24,022 nt of DNA, from IMG/VR virus record IMGVR_UViG_3300043436_004856, positions 1 to 24,022 of that record. The stretch is one strand, 5' to 3'. Source of the stretch: a virus. The notes beneath the pieces are model-generated. The model was not told the DNA's origin, did no database searches, and saw nothing but the letters and a program-made list of their open reading frames with translations. The position numbers and the translations under genes were made by a program. Each line of letters opens with the position of its first letter. Position 1 is the stretch's first letter. Of this stretch, positions 1 through 9,035 are shown in pieces.

Positions 1-1222
1 AAATACATGGTCCTGTATTATATATTTCCAAAATATAATTTCCCGCAGATAAATTAGAAATTGTTATAGAAGGTCTTTGACTACGATATGTTGTTCTATT
101 ACCTGAAGTATCTATTAAGTCAAATATATAGTCAGGTGACCCACCATTTAAACTAACATTAATCTCCCCTTGATTGGATGAACAAGTTGTATTTTTTATA
201 CTAATACTTTCAACACTAAACCCTAAAACAGGCGTTAAACTAAAATCTTGTTTTAACGTACATAAACCAGCGTCAATCACAGTCATGGTGTATTTACCGT
301 TTCCTAAATTGACTAAAGTAATGTAGTCAAGATATGAAACATTAGAAAACCCGTTGGATAGTTGATAATTGTAGGGTGGAGTTCCTCCATTGATAATGAA
401 GTTAAGAGACCCGTCATTGTTGAAACAACTTGGTGAAATTATTTCAGTACCTACAAAAGTTAAATTATTATTTATTCCTACTTGAGTACTCTTAGTTATT
501 TGTATTAAATTACTGTCCGTAACTTGTACTGAATATATACCATTTGTCAGTCCAGTAATATAAGATGTTGTTTCCCCGTTACTCCAAAGATAGGAATAAG
601 GTCCGTTACCTGTTAATCCAGTTACAAAAATTTTCCCACTATATTTAATACACGGTGAATCATTTACCACATAAAATCCATAATCAAATGTATCCGAACT
701 TTTTACTATAACAGTCTCGGATTGACCTGTACATCCTCCCCCATCATCGGCAATAACATAATATGTTGCCGCCGACAAACCTCCAAAAATAAAATTATTA
801 TTTTCAGAACTACCCGAACTTATAAATCCATAATCATAATCATAAAGGTAAAAATTTGATATATTATACAAATTTTCAGTTTGAGCCGTGATAGCACCAT
901 TATCTAAATCATATGTTGTATTTTGTAAATCAATACATGTAACTGTTGTTCCGCTAGATATAAAAACAGACGCCAAAGTAGGCGTAGTCGCAGATTGACA
1001 TGAGTCTATAATTTCAAATACATAAGTACCCGCAGTTAAAGCGTTAAAAGTATAAGAGGTAACACCATTACCCAAATAAAAAACATCAGAATTAGGACTT
1101 ATAAATTGAATTGTATAATCAGGGGCATTACCTGTTATAAAAACACTAAACGCACCTGACCCGTTATTGGAACAATCTCCACTAATCTGAGTTTGATATG
1201 ATAAACCACATAAAGAAGCCAT
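1..1222 (-). CDS. SprB-repeat tail/adhesin protein, C-terminus cut by window edge
   Basis: 407 codons are visible from the ATG at 1222 and the frame stays open to base 1, so the 3' end lies outside. The translation (MASLCGLSYQTQISGDC...) is built of about five repeats of 76-87 residues. Each starts near a Cys, has a G-x-x-P-x-Y segment, and closes with L-x-x-G-x-Y-x-x-x-V-x-D followed by a Cys; the repeat tyrosines are at residues 67, 154, 230, 311 and 396. The third repeat is the clearest: PYSYLWSNGETTSYITGL at 208-225 then GIYSVQVTD at 228-236. This matches the SprB repeat of Bacteroidota gliding adhesins and secreted proteins. The start overlaps the stop of the 1026-aa gene (TAATG), so it closes the baseplate cluster as seen here. 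A tail-fibre or tail-tip adhesin is inferred from position and repeats. No enzymatic domain is visible in this part. Confidence 0.82.
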   Translation of the reverse strand, partial: MASLCGLSYQTQISGDCSNNGSGAFSVFITGNAPDYTIQFISPNSDVFYLGNGVTSYTFNALTAGTYVFEIIDSCQSATTPTLASVFISSGTTVTCIDLQNTTYDLDNGAITAQTENLYNISNFYLYDYDYGFISSGSSENNNFIFGGLSAATYYVIADDGGGCTGQSETVIVKSSDTFDYGFYVVNDSPCIKYSGKIFVTGLTGNGPYSYLWSNGETTSYITGLTNGIYSVQVTDSNLIQITKSTQVGINNNLTFVGTEIISPSCFNNDGSLNFIINGGTPPYNYQLSNGFSNVSYLDYITLVNLGNGKYTMTVIDAGLCTLKQDFSLTPVLGFSVESISIKNTTCSSNQGEINVSLNGGSPDYIFDLIDTSGNRTTYRSQRPSITISNLSAGNYILEIYNTGPCI

Positions 1223-4200
1223 TAACTACAAACTATATTAAAATTTATACCTACATTTATTTTTATATTTGAGGAAGATTCTTCAAAAGAACAACTTGAA
1301 CTATATATTACAACTTCATCTTCGTTAGTAAAATAATAATTGAATCCCAAATTTTCTAAACTATCCAATGCACTGGTTATCGAATTTACCCATTGTTCCT
1401 CAGAAGGATAACTTAGTCCCAAAGTGTATACACCAACACCATCAAAGAATTGTAAATAAGTTTGTATTTCTTCATTTATTAAAATTTCCACAAACCATTG
1501 GCTAACCACCGAATTAAATTGACAATTATTTAAAGATAAATTACTGTTATTATTTAAATAATTTGTAATAACATTTTGTAAAACCCCTCCAAAATCTCTG
1601 ATGTCAGTACTCCACGGGAAAATTGGACATGTTGTTGAAAATGACGCACAATCATAAGGGAATATACTCGCAGTAGTCTGACAAGGATTACATCTGGCAG
1701 GAACTAAATTACACCCCGCCTGTCTTCTCCAAACAAATTTCTGTCTATGAAATATCGAATTTTCATATTTAACCCCTGTGTTCCAAATAGTGGTTGCCGG
1801 AACCATTTGTTCAACAAGTCTTATCCAATAATCACCTAAACCATTAACATATTCAATCATATTTTGATAATTGAAATTATTATTGGTAACTCCAATTCCA
1901 TCATCAATATCCGAATAAACCTGAGAACATGATGTTCCGTTGTATCTAGAAGTATCTGTTTTTTTATTTGAATTTAGATATTTCCAAAATATTGACTGTA
2001 AAGTTGGATAACCTCCAGTTTTACCGTCGGTTTGGAATTGTCTATTTCTAACATTGATGGTGTTGTGCCAAAATGTTTGAGCAAATTCAAAAAACGATTT
2101 TCTTTTTGGTTGAGGATTTATCTCTGTCCAATCGACTCCGCCTCTATATGGATATTCAATGTTTGGATTTGGATTACACCTTGTTGGTCTTTGGTAGAAT
2201 AATCCTTGATTTGGTATAGGATAATTGTATTGTCTTGACATGTACCAAACATCATATAACAAGGCCTGTCCTGGATTTAAGAATACATCAATGTTTTTCA
2301 CATTCAAAACAAGTCTATCATCCTCAACAACATATCGAGCGTTAAAAGACCCATCAATGTTTATTCTTTGTCCAACTTCATCATTAGTCCAACTTTTATT
2401 ATTATCAACAATCGATGTCAATTCGTATCCCAAGTTCATAAATGGGAAATTTCTGAATCGATTCAAATAAATTTGACCATATGTGAATGGAGTTAATGAT
2501 GTTTGATAATTTGGATTCTGTCCCGTAAAAACACTATTTGTTAAATCAACTTGCTCAGGTGACCTATGTTGTGGTGTTGATTCAAACCAACCCGAACCTA
2601 TTTGAAAATAGAAATTTTCATTGTCCTCGGGAGTTGTTGGATACCCTTCATCATCCATTGGATACTCTTCTCTTAACACATTAACATCCTTAATGACTAA
2701 TGATGTTGTGTAACCCGTATAAGTTGTTCCAAAAATAGAAAAGACATTTGTTGGGTCTAAAACCGCAGTTTCATTAATATATGTCCCCCCTGATATTTGT
2801 AGGTATTGTGTGTTAAATTGGGACATATTTATTTTTTGGTCCGCAACATACACATATTCATTAAATTCAACCAAAGCATCAGGTGCCCCAATTAATCTTA
2901 ATAAATTCTCAATTGACTTTCTTGTCCCCTTAGATTTAAATAAGTAAGCCGAATTTAATACGAGATTTCTATAATATTGATAATTTAATTCATCTGGAGT
3001 TGTTTTTACCGCAACTCCCGTGAAATCAGACGGACCACTATTTTTTTGTCCAAAAACAGATGATAAAAAGTCCTCATTTGTTATCGGAGATATATTCGTT
3101 GCCCAACCTAAAGTTTGAGCTAAATTTTTTAACAGTTGTGATGGTATATCATTCTTAACCGTATAATTTACAGAATTCATAAAAGCCAACGCATTTATGA
3201 ACATATTTGTTTCATCAAAACTACGTCCATAAATTTGTAAAACCTTTTCCATTTTTTGACCTATCGTATCAAAGTCTTTGAAGGCGCCTGTTGTTAAAAA
3301 ACGGGATATTAAGTTTGATTTAAATGAGTCAAAATTTTGACTTATTTCATCTAATTGAACCAAATAGTTATCAAAATTCGCAGTATATATATCTAAATTC
3401 CATACTCCGTTTGAGGGCCATGTTGCAGTTACATTTGTTATGAAGAAAGTTCCGTCATCCGCCTCTTTTGGACTTCTAAATGAACAAGTATATTTTGGAG
3501 TTTGATTTCTATTTAATAAAAAATTCTCAACCTCATCAAAATCCTCATTGTAAACTTTATTAACTTCATAATCATTTGGTCTAATAACCAAAGTGTTATA
3601 AACAACACTTTCTCCTGAGAATGGATTTCCTTTAACGGTTACAGTTAAAATACCACTAGTTAAAGAGTTAGTAGGTACAATACTTGATAATTCATATCCT
3701 TCACCTTCATAATATAATGAATACTTAGAAAATTCTAATGTTAAATTTCTAAGAACAGAAACCTCGATGTCTTTTAATGAAAGATTTCTTGTCGAATTTA
3801 CTGTGAAATCAACATCAAATGGATTTCTTAATCTTGCTATATCTAAATTAAATGTTGTTATTCCCTGAACTATGTCATACACAATATTTGTAGCGGTCGC
3901 CCCTGTTTTATAATTTAAACCCATTTTATGGGATTCAATTGCTGCGGGGAAATAACTAATAATTTTTGTAACGGATGTAGAAATTCTTTTCGACATTGAC
4001 CCGTATTGAACAAAATTATTTATCTGAGTTAAATCAAAATTTGGATATACTTTAAAATTATTCTCAAAAATTAATTTCGACTGTTCTACGGTTACGATGC
4101 CCAAATTTTCTAAATTGATTGGGTCTGAAAAAACACCTGTGTAAAATGTTCTATCTACTTTTTCTGTAACAGCGTTTGTAAATTGAAAATTACCTTGCGT

Positions 4201-4302
4201 AAGACCTCCTCCTTGGACTAATTGAAATCCAACTAAATCATCTGAGAATGTCCCACTGCCCGATGCCGGTGTCGGCGGACAGATAAATTTTTTTATCGCC
4301 AT
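1222..4302 (-). CDS. Baseplate wedge protein, gp7 / tail protein I-like (tentative)
   Basis: 1026 aa, close to T4 gp7 (1032 aa). Residues about 320-490 form a helical region resembling the phage tail protein I (P2 gpI) domain: DSFKSNLISRFL at 325-336, an IYGRSFDE segment near 357, then AYLFKSKGTRKSIENLLRL at 452-470 and IGAPD. In T4 and related contractile systems gp7 corresponds to gpI and acts with gp6 (gpJ) and gp25 (gpW) in the baseplate wedge, and gp25 and gp6 are encoded upstream here. The N-terminal 300 residues look like beta-rich virion sequence. The C-terminal third has a Cys-rich patch (CNLVPARCNPCQ, then more Cys over about 25 residues), which could bind metal or form disulfides. 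Start and stop both lie in TAATG overlaps with neighbours. The gp7 assignment rests on length, the gpI-like segment and context, so the structural role is likelier than the exact name. Confidence 0.65.
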   Translation of the reverse strand: MAIKKFICPPTPASGSGTFSDDLVGFQLVQGGGLTQGNFQFTNAVTEKVDRTFYTGVFSDPINLENLGIVTVEQSKLIFENNFKVYPNFDLTQINNFVQYGSMSKRISTSVTKIISYFPAAIESHKMGLNYKTGATATNIVYDIVQGITTFNLDIARLRNPFDVDFTVNSTRNLSLKDIEVSVLRNLTLEFSKYSLYYEGEGYELSSIVPTNSLTSGILTVTVKGNPFSGESVVYNTLVIRPNDYEVNKVYNEDFDEVENFLLNRNQTPKYTCSFRSPKEADDGTFFITNVTATWPSNGVWNLDIYTANFDNYLVQLDEISQNFDSFKSNLISRFLTTGAFKDFDTIGQKMEKVLQIYGRSFDETNMFINALAFMNSVNYTVKNDIPSQLLKNLAQTLGWATNISPITNEDFLSSVFGQKNSGPSDFTGVAVKTTPDELNYQYYRNLVLNSAYLFKSKGTRKSIENLLRLIGAPDALVEFNEYVYVADQKINMSQFNTQYLQISGGTYINETAVLDPTNVFSIFGTTYTGYTTSLVIKDVNVLREEYPMDDEGYPTTPEDNENFYFQIGSGWFESTPQHRSPEQVDLTNSVFTGQNPNYQTSLTPFTYGQIYLNRFRNFPFMNLGYELTSIVDNNKSWTNDEVGQRINIDGSFNARYVVEDDRLVLNVKNIDVFLNPGQALLYDVWYMSRQYNYPIPNQGLFYQRPTRCNPNPNIEYPYRGGVDWTEINPQPKRKSFFEFAQTFWHNTINVRNRQFQTDGKTGGYPTLQSIFWKYLNSNKKTDTSRYNGTSCSQVYSDIDDGIGVTNNNFNYQNMIEYVNGLGDYWIRLVEQMVPATTIWNTGVKYENSIFHRQKFVWRRQAGCNLVPARCNPCQTTASIFPYDCASFSTTCPIFPWSTDIRDFGGVLQNVITNYLNNNSNLSLNNCQFNSVVSQWFVEILINEEIQTYLQFFDGVGVYTLGLSYPSEEQWVNSITSALDSLENLGFNYYFTNEDEVVIYSSSCSFEESSSNIKINVGINFNIVCS

Positions 4303-5210
4303 TAAGAAATTATATTTGTAAAGTTCTTACTGAAGTCGATATTGTTACCTCTATCTTGTCTAACTTCATATAATAAATTATTAAATTGGTCTCTAACTTC
4401 GTATAAATTATATTGTCTGTAAATGTTATTTTGAGTGTCGTACATTGTATAAATTCCGTCATCAATTGACTTGGTTTGATTTCCAAATAGTGCAATTGCT
4501 ATGGTTGAGAAATCATGTTCGGCAATCTCGATATCAAGGGTTATTGGGTTAAAAAATGTATTTGTGATTATTATATCTTGATTTGGTTGTCCTATGTAAG
4601 GTATCGCATTTGGTTTGTTAGATGGTGAGGAAGAAGGTGATAATGTGCAAAAAATTATATTTGTATTATTATCGGTATATCGATATCTAATCGCCTTTGC
4701 CGATGTATTGGTTAGATTTTGAACAACTGGTTCACAAAAGAATGAAGAAGTTATAATTCTAAAAAAATTGGGTATTTTAGTTCCATCTGAATTTAAATAT
4801 TCCACTCTAAATCCAACAAGACCCTGATTTATAAATTTGTTTCTATATTGTGATGGTACCGAATTCAAATCAATAACAAGTCCTCTTACGTTTGGTAAAG
4901 CGGATAACACACCACAATCTAAAATTGTTGTTCTTATTTGAGCAGGTCTAACCATTAAAGTATAAATCCCAATACGATTAAACACATCTGCCGGTAGTTT
5001 TAAATTATATAAACCACCCAAAATTTCGACATCAGGATTTCCACCAGTATTCTCATTATTGAAATACGGTCTCAGTATGGACGGAGCATCTAATTTAGTT
5101 AAAAGAAAGTTACTCGTTTCATCTCTTGACGGTGTATAATTCAAAATTATTTCAACATCTTCTGGTGAGACATCCGCGGGTCGTATAGTTCCATAAGTAC
5201 CTGTAGCCAT
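4302..5210 (-). CDS. Putative phage structural protein, unknown role (302 aa)
   Basis: I do not recognise a family. The 302-aa product is rich in Asn, Thr, Ile and Tyr and looks beta-rich, with no signal peptide or membrane helix. It starts MATGTYGTIRPADVSPEDVE, contains a Ser/Pro-rich linker (SPSSSPSNKPN near residue 195), and ends with short Tyr/Asn-rich strands (IYRQYNLYEVRDQFNNLLYE). It is the first gene after the 48-nt gap at 5211-5258, which carries a TATTTATA element 26 nt upstream of the ATG, so it may head its own transcript. Its stop overlaps the start of the gp7-like gene (TAATG), suggesting coupled translation and a product used in similar amounts in the same baseplate. A small wedge-associated or fibre-attachment protein is a guess from position. 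Confidence 0.75.
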   Translation of the reverse strand: MATGTYGTIRPADVSPEDVEIILNYTPSRDETSNFLLTKLDAPSILRPYFNNENTGGNPDVEILGGLYNLKLPADVFNRIGIYTLMVRPAQIRTTILDCGVLSALPNVRGLVIDLNSVPSQYRNKFINQGLVGFRVEYLNSDGTKIPNFFRIITSSFFCEPVVQNLTNTSAKAIRYRYTDNNTNIIFCTLSPSSSPSNKPNAIPYIGQPNQDIIITNTFFNPITLDIEIAEHDFSTIAIALFGNQTKSIDDGIYTMYDTQNNIYRQYNLYEVRDQFNNLLYEVRQDRGNNIDFSKNFTNIIS

Positions 5211-5236
5211 TTTATTAGAAAATTATTAAACTTTAT

Positions 5237-5244
5237 TATAAATA
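5237..5244 (-). promoter_or_regulatory. Candidate phage promoter element TATTTATA
   Basis: The minus strand reads GGTATTTATAATAAAG inside the 48-nt gap, 26 nt upstream of the ATG of the 302-aa gene. The same core is found in the other sizeable gaps of the window. A promoter function is inferred from recurrence and position only; no -35 element was identified. Confidence 0.35.
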
Positions 5245-5258
5245 CCTTTTTTTGTGTT

Positions 5259-6434
5259 TTATATTTCTACGATATTAAAGAATCCGTATCCATAATTAAT
5301 TAAGTCCCCCATATTATTGATTTCACCCAACCTTTGGATTCTTTCTAATGCCGAATTTTTTCCTCTTTCAATGAATATATTACTTTGTACTTCGGGTTCA
5401 AACACAACGTTTAATAAAACTTCATTCTTGGTTATCGCAGAACAATATAAATCAGAACATCCTGATGACTGTACAACAAATATTGTGGTTCCATCAGCAT
5501 AATCATAATAATCAATGTCATTTACCGTATATGCGGTAAATAATGAATTAGGGGATGGAGTATAAACAATCCCTTGAGCCCCTGATGACCCAGTTACAAA
5601 AACATTCGATTTAAATCTACCACCTAATTTACTAGGGTCCCCTTTTGGTCCATATTGTGTTAAATCGTTCAAAGTAGATTGTGTATATCCAGTAACCACA
5701 AATGGGATTGATGTAAATTCACAACAGGGTACAGTTGTTTCACAAATCGCATCTCCTGAAAAAATATAATTATACTGAATTGGTGTCGCAGACCAACTAC
5801 CTCCATCAGGAATAAAATACGCAGTACCATATGGGTCATTAATAATGATATCGGTAATAGGTATTGTAATATCTTTTTTTATAACATTATAACCCCATGG
5901 ACTTAAACCTGACATAGATATGGTATACGTACCATTTGAAGAATAAGTATGTGTATAAAAATTAGGCGAAACAGTGGTAACTGTTAATACAGAACTCCCA
6001 TCCCCCCAATCAACGTAATAATTAGAAAATTCTAAATATTTTTTAAATTCCTTGTCTGATGTATTAAAGAAGTAAACAATGTTAGGTGTAGATGTATCTC
6101 CGGTAAATAAAAAATTCAACATGGTATCTTTTTGAGTTACCGCACCATCAAATACAGAATAATACCCGACATCAACGGTATTTTCGCTCAGAAAAATAGG
6201 TATTGTTAAATCAGTTAATAATGATTCTCCGTTTGTTCCTCCTGACAAAATTTGTGTCATTGATGAATAAACAAATGTAGTCCCTGTTATTACACCGGTA
6301 TTTTCCAAACTTACATCACAACATGGGTCAAGTGTTGTAATATTAGAATACTCATCCTCAACATATGTCACACCAAAAATATCATTTTTTATAAATTCAG
6401 GTGAAATTTTTATGTAATAAGTTCTATTTTGCAT
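5259..6434 (-). CDS. Virion protein with PKD domain (391 aa)
   Basis: Residues about 116-195 carry a PKD-type Ig-like fold: the hallmark YYVDWGDGS at 139-147 and the HTYSSNGTYTISMSG strand pair at 162-176. PKD domains are common in surface and secreted proteins of Bacteroidota and usually serve protein-protein or glycan contacts. The region before it (1-110) and after it (200-391) is beta-rich and unassigned. Two CC pairs stand out (DPCCD near 37-40 and PCCEF near 236-240), as does a short Gly-rich stretch YGPKGDPSKLGG near 261-272. No signal peptide, so export is as part of the virion. The ATG overlaps the stop of the 271-aa gene (TAATG). A baseplate-peripheral or host-contact role is inferred from the domain and location. 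Confidence 0.8.
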   Translation of the reverse strand: MQNRTYYIKISPEFIKNDIFGVTYVEDEYSNITTLDPCCDVSLENTGVITGTTFVYSSMTQILSGGTNGESLLTDLTIPIFLSENTVDVGYYSVFDGAVTQKDTMLNFLFTGDTSTPNIVYFFNTSDKEFKKYLEFSNYYVDWGDGSSVLTVTTVSPNFYTHTYSSNGTYTISMSGLSPWGYNVIKKDITIPITDIIINDPYGTAYFIPDGGSWSATPIQYNYIFSGDAICETTVPCCEFTSIPFVVTGYTQSTLNDLTQYGPKGDPSKLGGRFKSNVFVTGSSGAQGIVYTPSPNSLFTAYTVNDIDYYDYADGTTIFVVQSSGCSDLYCSAITKNEVLLNVVFEPEVQSNIFIERGKNSALERIQRLGEINNMGDLINYGYGFFNIVEI

Positions 6435-7249
6435 TATGTTTTAGGAGGATTTACATATTCATACCACGTTAATGGAGTTCCATTTCCAACTCTAGAATTA
6501 TTAATCACGTCATAAATTTTATAAGTAAAATTTGTGTAATCCAAAACCACCTTTCTATAAAAATAGAGTTCCTGTTTAAATAAAAACTTTACCCCTGTCA
6601 ATTCAGACTGAGGTGTGGTCATCATTCTAACAAATACCCCATTTTTAGCGTCAAAAAATTTTACACTCATATAAAACTCAGATAAATTAACAATGGATTT
6701 ATCTCTTAACCAATAAATAAAAAACCCTTCTTTACTTATAATATAATCTAATGTGAAGTTAGGTGTAATTACGTCCACCACTAAATTTAAAATTGTGTTT
6801 AAAATTACAGATTCTCGTTTTGTTGAATTTGATGAAAAAATAATAGTGAAATAATTTTTTTGTTTGATACTATCAGTGCTATCATAGAAATCAATTTTAA
6901 AAAAAGATTTTGTAATTGGTTTTGTTTGATAATATAATTCCTCAATTGAAAATCCGGCTTGTTGATAACTCATTATCCAATCAGTACTTACCGAGGTCGG
7001 TATGTCAACCGCAGTCCCATTGAAAAAATAGAATTGATATTCTAAAGAACTTTGGTTATCTGGTCCATAATAATCATGCGCAAATCTAGATATTTCATAG
7101 TCTTTAGGTAACCCTACTATTTCTTCCACTACCTCATTTTCATAAATTTCAATACTATTGTCATGTCCATTAAAATCCCATTTAATCTCAATTGGTATGT
7201 CAATTGATTGGTTATTTTCGGATAATATGAATCTATAATTATTATTCAC
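6434..7249 (-). CDS. Putative phage structural protein, unknown role (271 aa), GTG start
   Basis: No family recognised. The start is GTG at 7249-7247 (GTG AAT AAT AAT TAT), overlapping the 3' end of the 597-aa gene by 8 nt; the next in-frame Met is far inside (near residue 90), so GTG is the sensible start. The product is rich in Phe, Tyr, Asn and Ile with alternating hydrophobic residues typical of beta-strand virion proteins, for example ITKSFFKIDFYDSTDS and FKQELYFYRKVVLDYTNF. No Cys cluster, signal peptide or membrane helix is seen. Its stop overlaps the following ATG (TAATG). Reinitiation from the gene before is the likely way it is translated, since no Shine-Dalgarno is present. Probably a baseplate component by context alone. 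Confidence 0.75.
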   Translation of the reverse strand: MNNNYRFILSENNQSIDIPIEIKWDFNGHDNSIEIYENEVVEEIVGLPKDYEISRFAHDYYGPDNQSSLEYQFYFFNGTAVDIPTSVSTDWIMSYQQAGFSIEELYYQTKPITKSFFKIDFYDSTDSIKQKNYFTIIFSSNSTKRESVILNTILNLVVDVITPNFTLDYIISKEGFFIYWLRDKSIVNLSEFYMSVKFFDAKNGVFVRMMTTPQSELTGVKFLFKQELYFYRKVVLDYTNFTYKIYDVINNSRVGNGTPLTWYEYVNPPKT

Positions 7250-9035
7250 AAGGGTCTATTATTGGGTCAGCTACATTATTTAATAGTAAATAGTTTGTAC
7301 CTTCAGGTATCAATCTAAAAATTATATTTTTAAATGGATGATGTTTTCCATTTAGGAATGGTTGGTCAACTCCAATTCCATCAGAATCAATATATCCATA
7401 TTCGTATATATCTCTCCAAATAAATAAATTTCTGTTTTCGGAAAAATATGCCCAATTAGGAATCCCTTCTACATTAGTCACCTCACTTTCCTCTATATAA
7501 TCTGAGAAAGCTCTAATTCTGATATTATGTAAGGGATTATAATAATAACCAGGATGGTAATAATTTTCTTGGTCAATAAAAACTGAAACTGAAAAATTAT
7601 TTTGGTTGAACGTTAGTTTATGATATATACTAGAGATAACTCTTTCCGTTTGTTCATAATCATTCCACTCACATAAATCCCCATCAATAGTATCTCCAAC
7701 ACTCAATGGCTCTGTATAAATAAAATTATAAGGAACTCCGGCAGGATTGATTCCATAAGGAGATAAATTCATATATGAATTAGTAGATAAATTTGAGTTA
7801 GAATTAGACGAAGACCACCACGTAGTCGGTATTTTGGTTACTGGGTCTAATGGTAAATTAAATTCATATCCGGTTTTAACCTCATTCATCCATCCGAAAT
7901 AACCTCTCCAAATTACAGTATAAAATAATTCAGAAACAGGTCTTTTTTGATTATCAGTTAAATTTGATATATTGATATCTTCATTAAAACTAAGTGTGAA
8001 AGATTGAGAACCCTCTTTAATTGAAAATCTTTTAATGTTATTAGGAGTTAAAGTTTTTCTTTCTAGTTTTGAATTATTTTTAAACACATTTTCTTCGAAT
8101 CCTGCTTTAGCGATTATAGCGTCATTAGGATTTGTTAAAATTTTATTTCTCCTTATATAATATTTTGAAGTGGTTTCAGTTAAATTAGTATCTAATATTA
8201 CTCGTTTTGCGGTTCCAGTAGTTCCTTCATTGAAGGAGGTCCCTAAAAATCCAGGATTCAATACGTTAAAAATGTAACCATCGGTATTAAACAATCCATC
8301 ACCCACTGAATAAACTTGAAATGTATTCGTGGGACCTGTAGTTGTACTGTAATTAAAATTTAGTGTTACGTACTCACCCACATTTAAACCATGTTTAAAT
8401 GGACAAACAAATGAAACAAGTCCTTTACCACCCTCATCTGTAAGTCTTATAACAAATGGTATACCATCTCCTGAATTCCAATTTAAAGTATATTTTATTC
8501 CTTTATCGGAAATAACAGCACTAAGGGCTTTATTATAGTTATTTTCAAACGCATAACTAACATAAAAAGTCCAATTATATGAATTAGCACTTAATGTTTG
8601 AAATCTTAAATGATAATTAGGCGGAATTGATGAATCGGGTTGCGTATATCCTGATATATTATAATCGTTTCTTATAAAATCAAATTCGGTGTACTGAGGA
8701 AACCCTGCCCATGAAGCGTTACCTGTCGCACAAAAGTTTGAAGCATCGCTTTGAGCGTTAATATAATATAAATTATTTCTAAATGGTTCATAAGTTGATG
8801 TTCCAGTATATGCGTTTTTAAAAACAAATAAAAATTTTGAACTTGGTCTAAAATTAGTTGATTTTTGTCTCTCGTTATCAAATAATTGTTGTAAATTCAA
8901 ATCAATATTTTTATCATATTCAACAATCTGTTTTGTACTCTGTACAAAAGGTATTTTAAAACCTAAATCGGAATTAGTCGCCGATTTATATCTTAATGAC
9001 CCTAAAACTAATCTTATTTCTTTATTATTACCCAT
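7242..9035 (-). CDS. Putative baseplate-region structural protein (597 aa)
   Basis: 597 aa, family not recognised with certainty. The N-terminus MGNNKEIRLVLGSLRYKSA is followed by a mixed region to about 200. The segment CPFKHGLNVGEYVTLNF at 211-227 resembles the HGL-x-x-G-(D/E)-x-V motif seen in phage tail and baseplate beta domains. The C-terminal 200 residues are rich in aromatic residues (ENYYHPGYYYNPLHNIR) and end in a short acidic tail (DPIIDPCE). Its length is near T4 gp10 (602 aa), but I see no sequence feature that makes it gp10. The ATG overlaps the stop of the 1852-aa gene (TAATG) and its own 3' end overlaps the next gene by 8 nt, so it sits inside a coupled structural operon. A virion role is likely; the exact function is unknown. 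Confidence 0.78.
   Translation of the reverse strand: MGNNKEIRLVLGSLRYKSATNSDLGFKIPFVQSTKQIVEYDKNIDLNLQQLFDNERQKSTNFRPSSKFLFVFKNAYTGTSTYEPFRNNLYYINAQSDASNFCATGNASWAGFPQYTEFDFIRNDYNISGYTQPDSSIPPNYHLRFQTLSANSYNWTFYVSYAFENNYNKALSAVISDKGIKYTLNWNSGDGIPFVIRLTDEGGKGLVSFVCPFKHGLNVGEYVTLNFNYSTTTGPTNTFQVYSVGDGLFNTDGYIFNVLNPGFLGTSFNEGTTGTAKRVILDTNLTETTSKYYIRRNKILTNPNDAIIAKAGFEENVFKNNSKLERKTLTPNNIKRFSIKEGSQSFTLSFNEDINISNLTDNQKRPVSELFYTVIWRGYFGWMNEVKTGYEFNLPLDPVTKIPTTWWSSSNSNSNLSTNSYMNLSPYGINPAGVPYNFIYTEPLSVGDTIDGDLCEWNDYEQTERVISSIYHKLTFNQNNFSVSVFIDQENYYHPGYYYNPLHNIRIRAFSDYIEESEVTNVEGIPNWAYFSENRNLFIWRDIYEYGYIDSDGIGVDQPFLNGKHHPFKNIIFRLIPEGTNYLLLNNVADPIIDPCE

Noticed and set aside
4310-4495. Short minus-strand frames inside larger genes
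   Set aside because: They are out-of-frame shadows within well-supported coding sequences and have no start context of their own.
6434-6460. CCTCCT just upstream of the 391-aa start on the minus strand
   Set aside because: It is the anti-Shine-Dalgarno sense, not a ribosome binding site, and simply encodes the Pro-Pro near the end of the 271-aa protein.
7242-9035. Assigning the 597-aa protein as T4 gp10 on length
   Set aside because: Length alone (597 against 602) is not evidence, and I could not identify gp10-specific sequence features.
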